From the NCBI GenBank assembly GCA_034211275.1, contig JAXHTF010000022.1:1-56045 (forward strand): a stretch of DNA of 56,045 nucleotides. Direction: 5' to 3'. The stretch is from Acidobacteriota bacterium (GTDB lineage: Bacteria; Acidobacteriota; Thermoanaerobaculia; Multivoradales; JAHZIX01). The position numbers and the translations under genes were made by a program. The notes beneath the pieces are model-generated. The model saw only the letters and a program-made list of their open reading frames with translations. It was not told where the DNA came from and made no database searches. Position 1 is the first letter of the stretch. The number at the start of each line of letters is the position of its first letter. This document shows, in pieces, positions 44,326-53,123 of this stretch.

Positions 44326-44808
44326 ATGAGCGACAGCGTAGAGCTACGGCCCATCACCGCCGAGGACGAGGCCTTCCTGATGCGGGTCTACTTCAGCACG
44401 CGGGAGGAAGAGTTGCGGCCGGTACCGTGGAGCGACGAGCAGAAGGCGGCGTTCCTGGAGCAGCAGTTCCGAGCCCAGCACGACTTCTACCGGCAGCAAT
44501 TCCCCGACGCTCGGTTCGATCTGGTGCTCCACTACGGCCAGCCCGTGGGGCGTCTCTACGTCGACCGCCGGGAGGACGAGATCCGCATCATCGACATCGC
44601 TTTGCTCACCGAGGCGCGGGGCAAGGGTTTGGGTGGTCGGCTGCTAGAAGAACTGTTGGCGGAGGCTCGGGAGGCAGGCAAGGCCGTGCGCATTCACGTG
44701 GAGCGCAACAACCCGGCCCTACGGCTCTACCATCGTCTGGGGTTCGAGAGCATCGAGGATCAGGGGGTCTACTACCTCATGGAGTGGCGCCCCGAATCCG
44801 ACGATTGA
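44326..44808 (+). CDS. GNAT family N-acetyltransferase
   Basis: 160 residues, soluble acetyl-CoA-dependent acetyltransferase of unknown substrate. The acetyl-CoA pyrophosphate loop is LTEARGKGLGGRLLEEL (about 95-111, R-x-x-G-x-G); motif B follows in RIHVERNNPALRLYHRLGF (128-146). ATG 44326 is chosen because GAGGA lies 5-6 nt before it; an upstream in-frame ATG would run through the terminator. It is placed between the tail-collar trio and a DUF6916-like gene. From memory, this combination recurs in other genomes, so it may modify the collar proteins; that is an inference. Confidence 0.88.
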   Translation: MSDSVELRPITAEDEAFLMRVYFSTREEELRPVPWSDEQKAAFLEQQFRAQHDFYRQQFPDARFDLVLHYGQPVGRLYVDRREDEIRIIDIALLTEARGKGLGGRLLEELLAEAREAGKAVRIHVERNNPALRLYHRLGFESIEDQGVYYLMEWRPESDD

Positions 44809-44817
44809 AGCAGGTTT

Positions 44818-45114
44818 CTAGGTAAAGACCGCCTCATAGCGCACGCCCTCGCGGTCCGGGCCCAGCGGAACGAGGAAGAGGTCCAGGTCGCCGAGGTCCT
44901 TGTGGGTCACCCGGTAGATGGCCTGGGGCAGGATGGGCTCCTGGGGGCCCCGAAAAATCACCGAAAACGGTCCGCGAGCCGATTCTCCAAGGCTTGCGGT
45001 GGCCATCTCCGAGGCCTCAACCACCTCGAAGTCGTAGGTCTGGGCACCCGCCAGAACCTTCACCTCTTCGTTGACATGGTCCTGGAAGTTCTGGATCGTG
45101 AGCTTGTCGAGCAT
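44818..45114 (-). CDS. Small DUF6916-like protein
   Basis: 98 residues, no signal peptide. The pattern MLDKLTIQNFQDHVN, GPFSVIFRGPQEPILPQAIY and DLFLVPLGPDREGVRYEAVF matches the small family I recall as DUF6916, which is often found beside tail-collar genes. Function unknown; predicted all-beta. ATG 45114 is chosen over 45120 because GGAG (45124-45121 on this strand) stands 6 nt before it. Convergent with the GNAT gene (9 bp apart) and 72 bp downstream of the lipoprotein lipase gene, perhaps in one transcript with it. Confidence 0.8.
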   Translation of the reverse strand: MLDKLTIQNFQDHVNEEVKVLAGAQTYDFEVVEASEMATASLGESARGPFSVIFRGPQEPILPQAIYRVTHKDLGDLDLFLVPLGPDREGVRYEAVFT

Positions 45115-45186
45115 CGTCATCTCCAATGATTTGAATGGGTTTGCCGCATTGTCCGTGGCCCCGGTGTCCGAGGTCAAGGAAAAGCC

Positions 45187-46650
45187 TCAAGGAAGGGCGC
45201 TGTCGTCGCCGGGCGAAGCTGGAGCACTCTCGGACTTCGCCGGGGCGGGGCCTTGCAGCCGCAGAATCTCCGTCAAGCGGCGCTTGGCAGCTGGGTGGAG
45301 GATCATCTCGAAATGCCCGCCGCGGATGTGCAGCGGCTCGCCCTGCAGCATCGCCTGCTCTCGGGGAGAAAGCCACAGCTGGCTCTCCCGGGTGGCATGC
45401 TCGTCCCCCGGGGCGCTGAGGCGATCCTGGAGCTCCGGATAGGCGCTCAGGGCTCGGTCCCCGGTATAGAGAGCGTGCCAGTCGCCGTCCCGCTCTCGCA
45501 CCACCAGTGACCGATGAGCCGTTGGCGTGTAGATATTCTGGATCAAATGGATCGGTGGCGGAGCATAGCCCTCCGGATCCCGATGCAGCAGGCGATGGAA
45601 CTGCCGGGCTTCGCCCAAGACCCGATCGAGGTAGGCGTCGCGGGCCGCGGCGTCTCCAAAGAGGCTCTCGTCGCCGAGGCGATCCAGCCGCTGCTGGACC
45701 TCCGGCCGATAGATCCCGAGTTCGTAGCGGCGCCAGGTTCGGGGGTCGAAGATGTCGTCTTGCAACTCGTTCCCCGCTGCATCGATGAACGGCTGGGGGT
45801 TGTAGGCCGGAAGATCCTGATAGAGACCGGGGAAGGTGAAAAGGGCCTCGGCGGACCAGTGGCGCCCTACGGGATGGAGATAGGTCCGCCCCCGATCCAG
45901 TAGCCGCAGCACCCGCAGGCTGCCGCCGTTGGCGGTGCCCACCAGGATCAGGCGGGTGAAATGGATGCCCTCGGGGAGAGACCGCTCGCCGGCGGTGGCC
46001 TCGGCGAGGCCGGCGTCGCCGTATTTCATCGCGTAGCGGCAGATGCTCGCGCCGTTGCTCTGGCAGATGAGGGCTACCTCCAGCCGCGGTTGCTCGAGGT
46101 CGCGCCGCAGCTGCTCCAGGTGCCGGGCCAGCTTCCTCGCCGAATCGACGTTGGAGCGCCGCCAGTCGTAGGCGAAGGTGAAGAGTCGCTCGCCAGGTCG
46201 GGGGGCATCGAGGTCTCCCCGGGGGTAGCCGTGATCCTCCAGCCAGCCGAGGACCGGGCCGTAGACGGCCTTGGTGAGGACGCCGAAGAGTGAGAGGCGC
46301 TGGAGTAGGTCAGCGGGCTCCAGCCGCTGGCGCCGAGGGTCCTCGGGATTCAGCGGCAAGGCGAGAGAGTAGCCACCATCCCGGGGTCGCAGGAGGGCTC
46401 GGCCGGTGCCCCAGATCAGCTCGCCGGTCTGCCGGTTGCGCAGCTCGGTGCCCGTAGTTCCCGGCACGAAAACCACCACCATGGGAACGTCGGGAAGAGC
46501 CATGAGCTCTGCCACTGGACGGGGGGTGCCGGTGCCACATCCGGCGAGGCTCAGCGCGGCGGCTGCCAGCGCTGCCACCACCGTCCCCAGGCCCAACCAT
46601 GCCAGGGGACGATGGCGGCGGGATAGGGATGGATCGAGGAGGCTCGCCAT
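45187..46650 (-). CDS. LCAT-like (lecithin:cholesterol acyltransferase family) lipoprotein hydrolase
   Basis: 487 residues. The N-terminal lipoprotein signal ends in LSLAGCGTG (lipobox LAGC, Cys about 38), so the mature enzyme is lipid-anchored. Alpha/beta hydrolase features of the LCAT group: oxyanion strand VVVFVPGTTGTELRNRQTG, FAYDWRRSN, nucleophile elbow ICQSNGASICRYA (Ser about 198) and a C-terminal histidine in IRGGHFEMI. The elbow has Gln-Ser-Asn-Gly instead of the usual His-Ser-Met-Gly. Substrate probably a lipid or ester. ATG 46650 gives the lipoprotein signal; a much longer frame upstream is probably untranslated. It is divergent from the yihY-like gene. Confidence 0.82.
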   Translation of the reverse strand: MASLLDPSLSRRHRPLAWLGLGTVVAALAAAALSLAGCGTGTPRPVAELMALPDVPMVVVFVPGTTGTELRNRQTGELIWGTGRALLRPRDGGYSLALPLNPEDPRRQRLEPADLLQRLSLFGVLTKAVYGPVLGWLEDHGYPRGDLDAPRPGERLFTFAYDWRRSNVDSARKLARHLEQLRRDLEQPRLEVALICQSNGASICRYAMKYGDAGLAEATAGERSLPEGIHFTRLILVGTANGGSLRVLRLLDRGRTYLHPVGRHWSAEALFTFPGLYQDLPAYNPQPFIDAAGNELQDDIFDPRTWRRYELGIYRPEVQQRLDRLGDESLFGDAAARDAYLDRVLGEARQFHRLLHRDPEGYAPPPIHLIQNIYTPTAHRSLVVRERDGDWHALYTGDRALSAYPELQDRLSAPGDEHATRESQLWLSPREQAMLQGEPLHIRGGHFEMILHPAAKRRLTEILRLQGPAPAKSESAPASPGDDSALP

Positions 46651-46804
46651 GGAGGATCGTGGGGCTCTGGTGCAGGTGGGTTCACCGCGCAGTCTACCAG
46701 CCGTCGCAGGGTGTCGGGGAGGAGGGCGAAGGCCCCCTCCGGCGGCCGGCGATAGTGGCCCAAGACTTGGCATCGCAGGGCTCAGACCATAGTCTAAGAA
46801 GCGC

Positions 46805-47746
46805 ATGAAATCGCCAAAAAGCTGGAAAGGCCTGAGCAGCTGGAAAGGCCCGAGGAGCTGGAAGGGTATCGCGGCCTGGTGGCGCGGAGGCCTGAGCTGG
46901 ACTCACCTGGCGCGGCGGGTGGCGAGTCAGGTGATGGACGACGACGTGGTAGGCATCGCGGCTCAGCTCGCCTACTACTTCCTCTTCTCGCTCTTTCCCC
47001 TCCTCTTGGTCCTCACCACGGTCCTCGGCTACTTCGCCGATGATGCGGTGATTCGTCAGAAGATCTTCTCCTTCTTGGCCGATCTGGTGCCCAAGGAGGC
47101 TGCGCTGGAGTTGCTGCAGTCAACCTTGGAAGAAGTGGTCAGTGGGCGCGGCGGCGGCAAGCTCTCCTTCGGTCTGTTGGCGACCCTGTGGGCCGCTTCC
47201 GCGGGCATGGCGGCATTGATTCGAGGGCTCAACGCCGCCTTCGACGTGGCGGAGGACCGGCCCTGGTGGAGCAATCGCTTGCGGGCCCTGGGCTTCGTGC
47301 TGCTCCTGGGGCTGCAGCTGGGCGTCGGCCTGACCCTGATCTTCTACGGTTCGTCCTTGGGGGAGCAACTGGCCCAATGGCTCGGGCTCGGCGCCTACTT
47401 CGCTCCGGTGTGGGCGGTGACCAGCTGGTTGGTGGTGCTGGTGCTGCTCACCGTCACCTTCGATCTGCTCTACAACCTGGGCCCCAACCTCGAGAGCTAC
47501 CGCTGGCGCTGGATGACGCCGGGAGCGGTCGTGGGGGTGTGGCTCTGGTTGGCGGTGTCCTTGGGCTTCCGGACGTACCTCAATTTCTTCGATTCCTACA
47601 GCCGCACCTACGGTTCCTTGGGGACGGTGATCATCCTCCTGCTGTGGTTCTATCTCACCGGTATCGCGGTGCTGATGGGAGCCGAGACCAACTCGGAGAT
47701 CTACAAGGCCGAGCGCGGCCGCAGTTCCAGTGAGTCGCCCGAATAG
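46805..47746 (+). CDS. YihY/BrkB family inner-membrane protein
   Basis: 313 residues, six predicted membrane helices. Family signatures: DDDVVGIAAQLAYYFLFSLFPLLL, TLWAASAGMAALIRGLNAAFDV, and the C-terminal SYSRTYGSLGTVIILLLWFY and GAETNSEI. Members are often mislabelled ribonuclease BN; true function is unclear, with transport suggested. The first 28 residues carry three SWKG units coded by an 18-bp tandem repeat (46820-46867), which is unusual. It lies divergent from the lipoprotein hydrolase; a TTGGCA (46767-46772) may be a -35 box. Confidence 0.9.
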   Translation: MKSPKSWKGLSSWKGPRSWKGIAAWWRGGLSWTHLARRVASQVMDDDVVGIAAQLAYYFLFSLFPLLLVLTTVLGYFADDAVIRQKIFSFLADLVPKEAALELLQSTLEEVVSGRGGGKLSFGLLATLWAASAGMAALIRGLNAAFDVAEDRPWWSNRLRALGFVLLLGLQLGVGLTLIFYGSSLGEQLAQWLGLGAYFAPVWAVTSWLVVLVLLTVTFDLLYNLGPNLESYRWRWMTPGAVVGVWLWLAVSLGFRTYLNFFDSYSRTYGSLGTVIILLLWFYLTGIAVLMGAETNSEIYKAERGRSSSESPE

Positions 47747-47817
47747 GCAGGGACGAAGCGGACGGGCGAGGAGAGAGCTAGAATGTCCCGGTCTGCCAAG
47801 AAGAGAGGAGCAATGGT

Positions 47818-48738
47818 TTGGACGAGAGCTTGAACGTCAAAGAACCCGTCAACGTGGTGATCGATAAGCTGCAGGGCTGGTACGAGCTGCTGCTCTTCAA
47901 CCTACCCAACATCGTGGTGGCGGTGGTGGTGATGCTGATCTTCGGATTGCTCGGCCACCTTACCCGCCGACTCGTCAGCCGCGCCTTTGGCCGCGTCTCG
48001 GACAACCGGACGCTGGTGGGGCTAGCGGCCAAGATCACCTCCTTCATGGTGGTGATGGTGGGCTTCTTCATCGCCCTGGGCATCCTCAACCTCGACAAGA
48101 CGGTGACCTCCCTGCTCGCCGGTGCCGGCGTCTTGGGCTTGGCTTTGGGCTTCGCCTTTCAGGACATCACCGCCAACTTCCTTTCCGGCATCTTCCTCTC
48201 CGTGCGCCGCCCCTTCGTCATCGGAGACGTGGTGGAGCTGTCGGGCTACTTCGGGACGGTCCAGCGCATCGATCTGCGCAACACCGTCCTGCGCTCGCCG
48301 GAAGGCAAGCTCCTGCTGCTGCCCAACCGCGAGGTCTTCGAGAATCCGATGGTCAACTTCACCAACAGCGGCCAGCTGCGCATCGATCTGGCCTGTGGAG
48401 TGTCCTACGCCTCGGATCTGGAGAAAGTGCGCCAGGTGACCTTGGATGCGGTGTCCGCCCTGGAAGACCGGGTCCAGGAGCGGGACGTGGAGTTCTTCTA
48501 CACCGGTTTCGGCGGTAGCTCCATCGACTTCGTGGTGCGGGTGTGGATCCCCTACTCGCGGCCCATGGACGGGGCGCGTATCACCAGCGAGATGGTCCTC
48601 GCCATCAAGCGGGCTTTCGACGCCGAAGACATCACCATTCCCTTCCCGATCCGCACTCTGGACTTCGGTATCGAGGGGGGCGAGCGCCTCTCCGCCATGA
48701 TCCCGGAGCGCTGGAGCGAGACACCGGCGGCGGAATGA
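47818..48738 (+). CDS. MscS-family small mechanosensitive channel
   Basis: 306 residues. Three membrane helices: about 25-45, 62-83 and the pore-lining 90-116 (LLAGAGVLGLALGFAFQDITANFLSGI), then the MscS beta domain (VIGDVVELSGYFGTVQRIDLRNT) and the C-terminal alpha/beta domain to residue 295. It releases solutes on hypo-osmotic shock. The start is TTG 47818: GAGGAG (47805-47810) stands 7 nt before it, while the nearby ATG at 47813 is in another frame and ends after six codons. No extra N-terminal periplasmic domain, so it is the short MscS type. Confidence 0.92.
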   Translation: MDESLNVKEPVNVVIDKLQGWYELLLFNLPNIVVAVVVMLIFGLLGHLTRRLVSRAFGRVSDNRTLVGLAAKITSFMVVMVGFFIALGILNLDKTVTSLLAGAGVLGLALGFAFQDITANFLSGIFLSVRRPFVIGDVVELSGYFGTVQRIDLRNTVLRSPEGKLLLLPNREVFENPMVNFTNSGQLRIDLACGVSYASDLEKVRQVTLDAVSALEDRVQERDVEFFYTGFGGSSIDFVVRVWIPYSRPMDGARITSEMVLAIKRAFDAEDITIPFPIRTLDFGIEGGERLSAMIPERWSETPAAE

Positions 48739-48756
48739 TCCGGCGCGGGGATGGGG

Positions 48757-48993
48757 CTACATCACCCGCACCTTCATGGAGCGTAGCTGGCCGGTTTCCA
48801 CGTCCAGCTTGAGGCTTTTGTGTTTGGCGACGGCGCTGACCTCGTCGTTGAGATAACCGAGGGTGACGTTCCACACTCTGTCGCTGTCGGCCAGCTCCAC
48901 CTCCACCAGATGTAGATCGGTGATGGTCTCCTTCTCGTGCAGCGCCATGAACAACTGGCGTGCTCGCCGAACCGCTTCTTCTACGTCGATCAT
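48757..48993 (-). CDS. Small unknown protein, 78 residues
   Basis: Not recognised. An N-terminal helix (MIDVEEAVRRARQLFMALH) is followed by a beta-strand pattern DLHLVEVELADSDRVWNVTLGY and KSLKLDVETGQLRSMKVR. The end resembles the (V/L)D-x-x-TG-x-(V/L) strand turn of PepSY-like domains, but that link is weak. ATG 48993 has GGAG 6 nt upstream, which supports it as a real gene; the same frame runs on far upstream antisense to the GAPDH gene, but that part is not coding. It is convergent with mscS, 18 bp apart. Confidence 0.65.
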   Translation of the reverse strand: MIDVEEAVRRARQLFMALHEKETITDLHLVEVELADSDRVWNVTLGYLNDEVSAVAKHKSLKLDVETGQLRSMKVRVM

Positions 48994-49170
48994 GATCGTC
49001 TCCACCCTGGTTCGCGCCGCCCTCTCGGCGTGCGATGAGTCCATTGGAGCGGCTCGAGGCCACCCATCCTGCTGTCCGGACGATTGTAGCGGTCGCGCCG
49101 AGCCCGGAGGCGCGCTACAGTAAACCTTGAGAAGATTCGAGGAGGTCTCGGGAACGCTCCCAGGCCTCGG

Positions 49171-49199
49171 TTGACAGCTCGCTGGAGCCCGCACATCAT
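49171..49199 (+). promoter_or_regulatory. Sigma-70 promoter for gapdh
   Basis: TTGACA (49171-49176), 17-bp spacer, CATCAT (49194-49199). A perfect -35 and 4 of 6 at -10. Leader of about 85 nt to the ATG. The rest of the gap 48994-49290 holds only the leader of the minus-strand small gene. Confidence 0.6.
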
Positions 49200-49290
49200 G
49201 AGACCGCCGTCGCCCCTTGCAGACCTCGGGCGCGGCCCGAACTGGATGAATTGATCGGCTTCCTCGGGAAGCTTTGAAGGAGATCGAGAG

Positions 49291-50301
49291 ATGACGGATT
49301 TGCGCATCGGTATCAACGGCTTCGGCAGAATCGGACGCTGCGCGTTCAAGCAGGCTCTGGCCACCGAGGGCATCGAGGTGGTGGGGATCAACGACCTCGC
49401 CGACAAGGACGACCTGGCCTATCTGCTCAAGTACGACTCGGTGCACGGCTGGTATCCGCGCAAAGTGGAGACCGACGAGCGGGGCTTCGTGATCGATGGC
49501 AAGAGCATTCCCTATTTCTCCAGCCGCGAGCCGGCGGGGATCCCGTGGGGCGAGGTGGGAGCCCAGGTGGTGCTCGAAGCCACCGGCCTGTTCAAGAGCC
49601 GGGAGAAGGCCGCCGGCCACATCGAGGGCGGTGCTCAACGGGTCATCGTCTCGGCGCCCTCCGGGGATACCGATGGCACCTTCGTCCTCGGGGTCAACGA
49701 GGGGCAGTACGACCCGGCCCAGCACCGGGTGGTGTCCATGGCCTCCTGCACCACCAACTGCCTGGCGCCGGTGGCCAAGGTCCTCCACGAGAGCTTCGGC
49801 ATCGAGCGGCTGATGATCACCACCGTCCACGCCTACACGTCCAGTCAGGCGCTGATGGACACCCCCAAGAGCAAGCGCCGGCGGGGTCGTGCGGCGGCGG
49901 TCTCCATGATTCCCACCACCACCGGGGCGGCGAAGGCCACGGAGCTGGTGCTGCCGGAATTGGAGGGCCGCATGGACGGCATGGCGGTGCGCGTGCCGGT
50001 TCCCGACGGATCCCTCACCGACATCGTCGCCACCCTCGAGCAGGCCGCTACCGTGGAGACCGTCCACCGCGCCCTGGAGGCGGCGGCGGAGGGTCCGATG
50101 AAGGGCGTTTTGCGGGTCAGCGACGAGGCCTTGGTGTCGCGGGACATCATCGGTGATCCCCACTCGTCCATCATCGACGCCGAGAGCACGATGGTTCTGG
50201 GGGAGCGCATGGTCAAGGTTCTCTCCTGGTATGACAACGAGTGGGGCTACTCGTCCCGGCTGGTGGACTTCGCCAAGCTGATGGCGGAAAAGGGGATCTG
50301 A
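49291..50301 (+). CDS. gap: Glyceraldehyde-3-phosphate dehydrogenase, type I
   Basis: Central glycolytic enzyme, 336 residues. Rossmann motif INGFGRIGR (8-16), nucleophile Cys153 in ASCTTN, general base His180 in TTVHAYT, PTTTGAAKA and the C-terminal SWYDNEWGYS. All catalytic residues are intact. Acidic residue at the end of the second strand (INDLAD) fits NAD preference. GGAG upstream of the ATG. A consensus promoter precedes it. The next gene starts 2 bp after the stop, so the M28 peptidase gene may be co-transcribed. No pgk is adjacent. Confidence 0.97.
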   Translation: MTDLRIGINGFGRIGRCAFKQALATEGIEVVGINDLADKDDLAYLLKYDSVHGWYPRKVETDERGFVIDGKSIPYFSSREPAGIPWGEVGAQVVLEATGLFKSREKAAGHIEGGAQRVIVSAPSGDTDGTFVLGVNEGQYDPAQHRVVSMASCTTNCLAPVAKVLHESFGIERLMITTVHAYTSSQALMDTPKSKRRRGRAAAVSMIPTTTGAAKATELVLPELEGRMDGMAVRVPVPDGSLTDIVATLEQAATVETVHRALEAAAEGPMKGVLRVSDEALVSRDIIGDPHSSIIDAESTMVLGERMVKVLSWYDNEWGYSSRLVDFAKLMAEKGI

Positions 50302-50303
50302 TC

Positions 50304-53123
50304 ATGATGCGGAAGATGGGGGAGACCAAGGAGATGGGAAGCTTCAATTTGTCACGGCTCGCTGCGTGTTGGACTGCCGGCTTGATGCTGACGATACTGT
50401 CGGTGCCCGCCGTTGCCGACGAATCCGCTGGTGAGCTACGCCAGCCCGGTGAGAAGCATCTGGAGGAGATCGTTCAGCTGACCTTCGGTGGCGAGAACGC
50501 CGAGGCCTATTGGTCTCCGGACGGCGAGGAGCTGGTCTTCCAATCCACCCGTCCGCCCTATGGTTGTGACCAGATCTTCCGCATTCCCGCAGACGGATCC
50601 GGCGAGGCCAAGCTGGTCTCCACCGGCCTCGGCCGCACCACCTGCGCCTACTTCACCGCCGATGGTGAGCGAGTGCTCTACGCCTCCACCCACGAGGCGG
50701 ACACCGCCTGCCCGCCGCCGCCGGATCGCTCCCAGGGGTACGTCTGGCCGCTTTACGACGGCTACCGCATCTACTCTGCGAAGCTCGATGGCAGCGACGT
50801 CCAGGCCCTCACCGAGGGCGGTGCCTACGACGCCGAGGCCACCGTCTGTCCGGTGGACGGCTCCATCATCTTCACCTCCACCCGCGACGGTGACCTCGAG
50901 CTCTACCGCATGGATGCCGACGGTGGCAACGTCCAGCGTCTCACCGAGACGCCGGGTTACGACGGCGGTGCCTTCTTCTCCCGGGATTGCTCCAAGATCG
51001 TCTGGCGGGCTTCCCGACCGGCGCCGGGGGAAGAGCTGGAGGACTTCCAGCGGTTGCTGTCCCAGGGCTTGGTGCGCCCGGGCGAGCTGGAGCTTTGGGT
51101 TGCGGACGCCGACGGCAGCAATGCCCGGCAGGTGACTTATCTGGGGGCGGCGACCTTCGCTCCCTATTTCTATCCCGCCGGTCAGCGCATTCTCTTTTCT
51201 TCCAACTATGGCGACAGCCCGCGGGAATTCGAGCTCTGGGCGGTGAACGTGGACGGCACCGAGCTCGAGCGCGTGACCCACTCGCCGGGCTTCGACGGCT
51301 TCCCGATGTTCTCTCCCGACGGCAAACGGCTGGCCTTCGCCTCCAACCGCAACCAGGGGAAACCCGGGGAGACCAACGTCTTCGTCGCCCGTTGGGTGGA
51401 CGGGGAGCCGATGGTGGAGGAGGAGAGCGCCGCCGACCGCTATCGCGCCGACGTGGAATGGTTGTCGGCGGACGAGCGGCAGGGCCGAGGCCTGGGTACC
51501 GAAGGGCTGGACGAAGCAGCTCGTTGGATCGCCCGTCGCTATGCCGATCTCGGTCTCGATCCCGCCGGTGACGAGGGCAGCTTCCTGCAGCGCTTCGAGG
51601 CGCCGGTGGCGGTGTCGGTGGAGGAGGGGACGGCCCTCACCGTGGGCGGCGAGACCCTCGCCTGGAACGCCGAGGCGGAGAGCTTCCGCCCCGCCTCCTT
51701 CTCCGCCGAGGGCTCGGTGACCGCGCCGCTGGTGGACGCCGGCTGGGGCATCACCTCGGAAGAGCACGGCATTGACGACTACCAGGGGTTGGACGTAGAC
51801 GGCAAGGTGGTGCTGGTGCGCCGCTTCGCCCCCGACATCGAGGAGCTGCAGGACGAGGACGTTCGCCGCCGGCTCAGCGATCTGCGCTACAAGGCCTTCA
51901 ACGCCCGCGAGCACGGCGCGGCGGCGGTGCTCTTCGTCGACCTGCCGGTGGGGGCGCCGGCGGAGGGCGGTTCCGGTGAGCCTGCGGCGGAGGAAGCTCC
52001 GCTGCCGGCGCTCACCGTCGACTCCAAGGGCGACGCCGGACTACCGGCGGTGCATCTACGCCGCGAGCTGCTCGACCGTCTCGATCCAGGCCAGGCGGTG
52101 ACCGTGACCGTCGATCTGGAGCGTCGCATGACCACCACCGCCAACGTGGTGGGACGCCTGAGCGGTTCGGGGGAGATGGAAGGCTCGACGGAGGGAGCCC
52201 TGGTCATCGGTGCCCACTTCGACCATCTGGGCATGGGAGGCGCCGGATCCCTGGCGCCGGACTCCCACGAGCCCCACAACGGTGCCGACGACAACGCCTC
52301 CGGCGTGGCGGCGCTGCTGGAGGCCGCTCATATCCTCGCCGGTCAGCGGGAGCAGCTGGGCAGCGATGTCTACTTCGTCGCCTTCTCCGGTGAGGAGTCG
52401 GGGCTCTTGGGGTCCACCTACCTGACTCGCCACATGCCCGCCGGCTTGGCGGTGGAAGATCTCCGGGCGATGCTCAACATGGACATGGTGGGCCGCCTCC
52501 GGGACAACCAGCTAGCGGTGTTGGGCGCCGACTCGGCGGAGGAGTGGTCCGACCTGCTGGAGGCACATTGCGCCGAGTTGGCCATCGGCTGCAAAGGCAG
52601 TGGCGACGGCTACGGTCCGTCGGACCAGACCCCCTTCTACGCCGCCGGCGTGCCGGTGCTGCATTTCTTCACCGGCGCCCACGAGGACTACCACAAGCCC
52701 TCCGACGACGTGGAGGGCATCAACGCCGCCGGCGGAGCCCGGGTCGCTGCCCTGGTGGCGAGCTTGGCGGGGGATCTCAGCGCCAGCTCCGAGAGCCTGA
52801 CCTACAAGACCGCCCCGGCGCCGGCGCCCCAGGGTGATACTCGCTCCTACGGCGCCTACCTGGGCACCATCCCGGACTACACCGGCGGTGAGGACGAGGA
52901 GGGCGGTGTGCTGCTGGCCGGCGTGCGGGAAGGCAGCCCTGCGGAAACCGCCGGCTTCCAGCGCGGCGACCGCCTGGTGGCCTTGGGGGAGACGGAGATC
53001 GGCGATATCTACGACTTCGTCTACATCCTGCGTCAGGCCAAGCCGGGGGACGAGACCAGCGCGGTGGTGGAGCGGGAGGGCGAGCGGGTAACCCTTGACG
53101 TGACCTTCGGCCGCCGCCGCTGA
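50304..53123 (+). CDS. Secreted M28 aminopeptidase with TolB-like propeller and PDZ domain
   Basis: 939 residues. A signal peptide (about 12-38, ending VPAVADE) precedes PD40/WD40-like propeller blades (about 50-360: AYWSPDGEELVFQSTR, GFPMFSPDGKRLAFASNR). An M28 zinc-peptidase domain with an inserted PA-type segment covers about 370-830, and a PDZ domain about 855-935 (VLLAGVREGSPAETAGFQRGD is its carboxylate loop region). Zinc residues: H638 (GAHFDHLG), D662/D663 (GADDNASG), EE in FSGEESGLLG, D in NMDMVG, H in EDYHKPSDD. All present, so the enzyme should be active, releasing N-terminal amino acids outside the cell. ATG 50304 with AGGGGA upstream; 2 bp after the gap stop. Confidence 0.93.
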   Translation: MMRKMGETKEMGSFNLSRLAACWTAGLMLTILSVPAVADESAGELRQPGEKHLEEIVQLTFGGENAEAYWSPDGEELVFQSTRPPYGCDQIFRIPADGSGEAKLVSTGLGRTTCAYFTADGERVLYASTHEADTACPPPPDRSQGYVWPLYDGYRIYSAKLDGSDVQALTEGGAYDAEATVCPVDGSIIFTSTRDGDLELYRMDADGGNVQRLTETPGYDGGAFFSRDCSKIVWRASRPAPGEELEDFQRLLSQGLVRPGELELWVADADGSNARQVTYLGAATFAPYFYPAGQRILFSSNYGDSPREFELWAVNVDGTELERVTHSPGFDGFPMFSPDGKRLAFASNRNQGKPGETNVFVARWVDGEPMVEEESAADRYRADVEWLSADERQGRGLGTEGLDEAARWIARRYADLGLDPAGDEGSFLQRFEAPVAVSVEEGTALTVGGETLAWNAEAESFRPASFSAEGSVTAPLVDAGWGITSEEHGIDDYQGLDVDGKVVLVRRFAPDIEELQDEDVRRRLSDLRYKAFNAREHGAAAVLFVDLPVGAPAEGGSGEPAAEEAPLPALTVDSKGDAGLPAVHLRRELLDRLDPGQAVTVTVDLERRMTTTANVVGRLSGSGEMEGSTEGALVIGAHFDHLGMGGAGSLAPDSHEPHNGADDNASGVAALLEAAHILAGQREQLGSDVYFVAFSGEESGLLGSTYLTRHMPAGLAVEDLRAMLNMDMVGRLRDNQLAVLGADSAEEWSDLLEAHCAELAIGCKGSGDGYGPSDQTPFYAAGVPVLHFFTGAHEDYHKPSDDVEGINAAGGARVAALVASLAGDLSASSESLTYKTAPAPAPQGDTRSYGAYLGTIPDYTGGEDEEGGVLLAGVREGSPAETAGFQRGDRLVALGETEIGDIYDFVYILRQAKPGDETSAVVEREGERVTLDVTFGRRR

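Noticed and set aside
46651-46806. N-terminal extension of the LCAT-like lipoprotein
   Set aside because: The extension is Pro/Arg-rich, would bury the lipoprotein signal, and overlaps the start of the divergent yihY-like gene.
48994-50163. Long minus-strand open frame antisense to gap
   Set aside because: It lies opposite a certain GAPDH gene; its Gly/His/Arg-rich translation is typical of antisense frames in GC-rich DNA. Only its last 78 codons (from ATG 48993) look like a gene.
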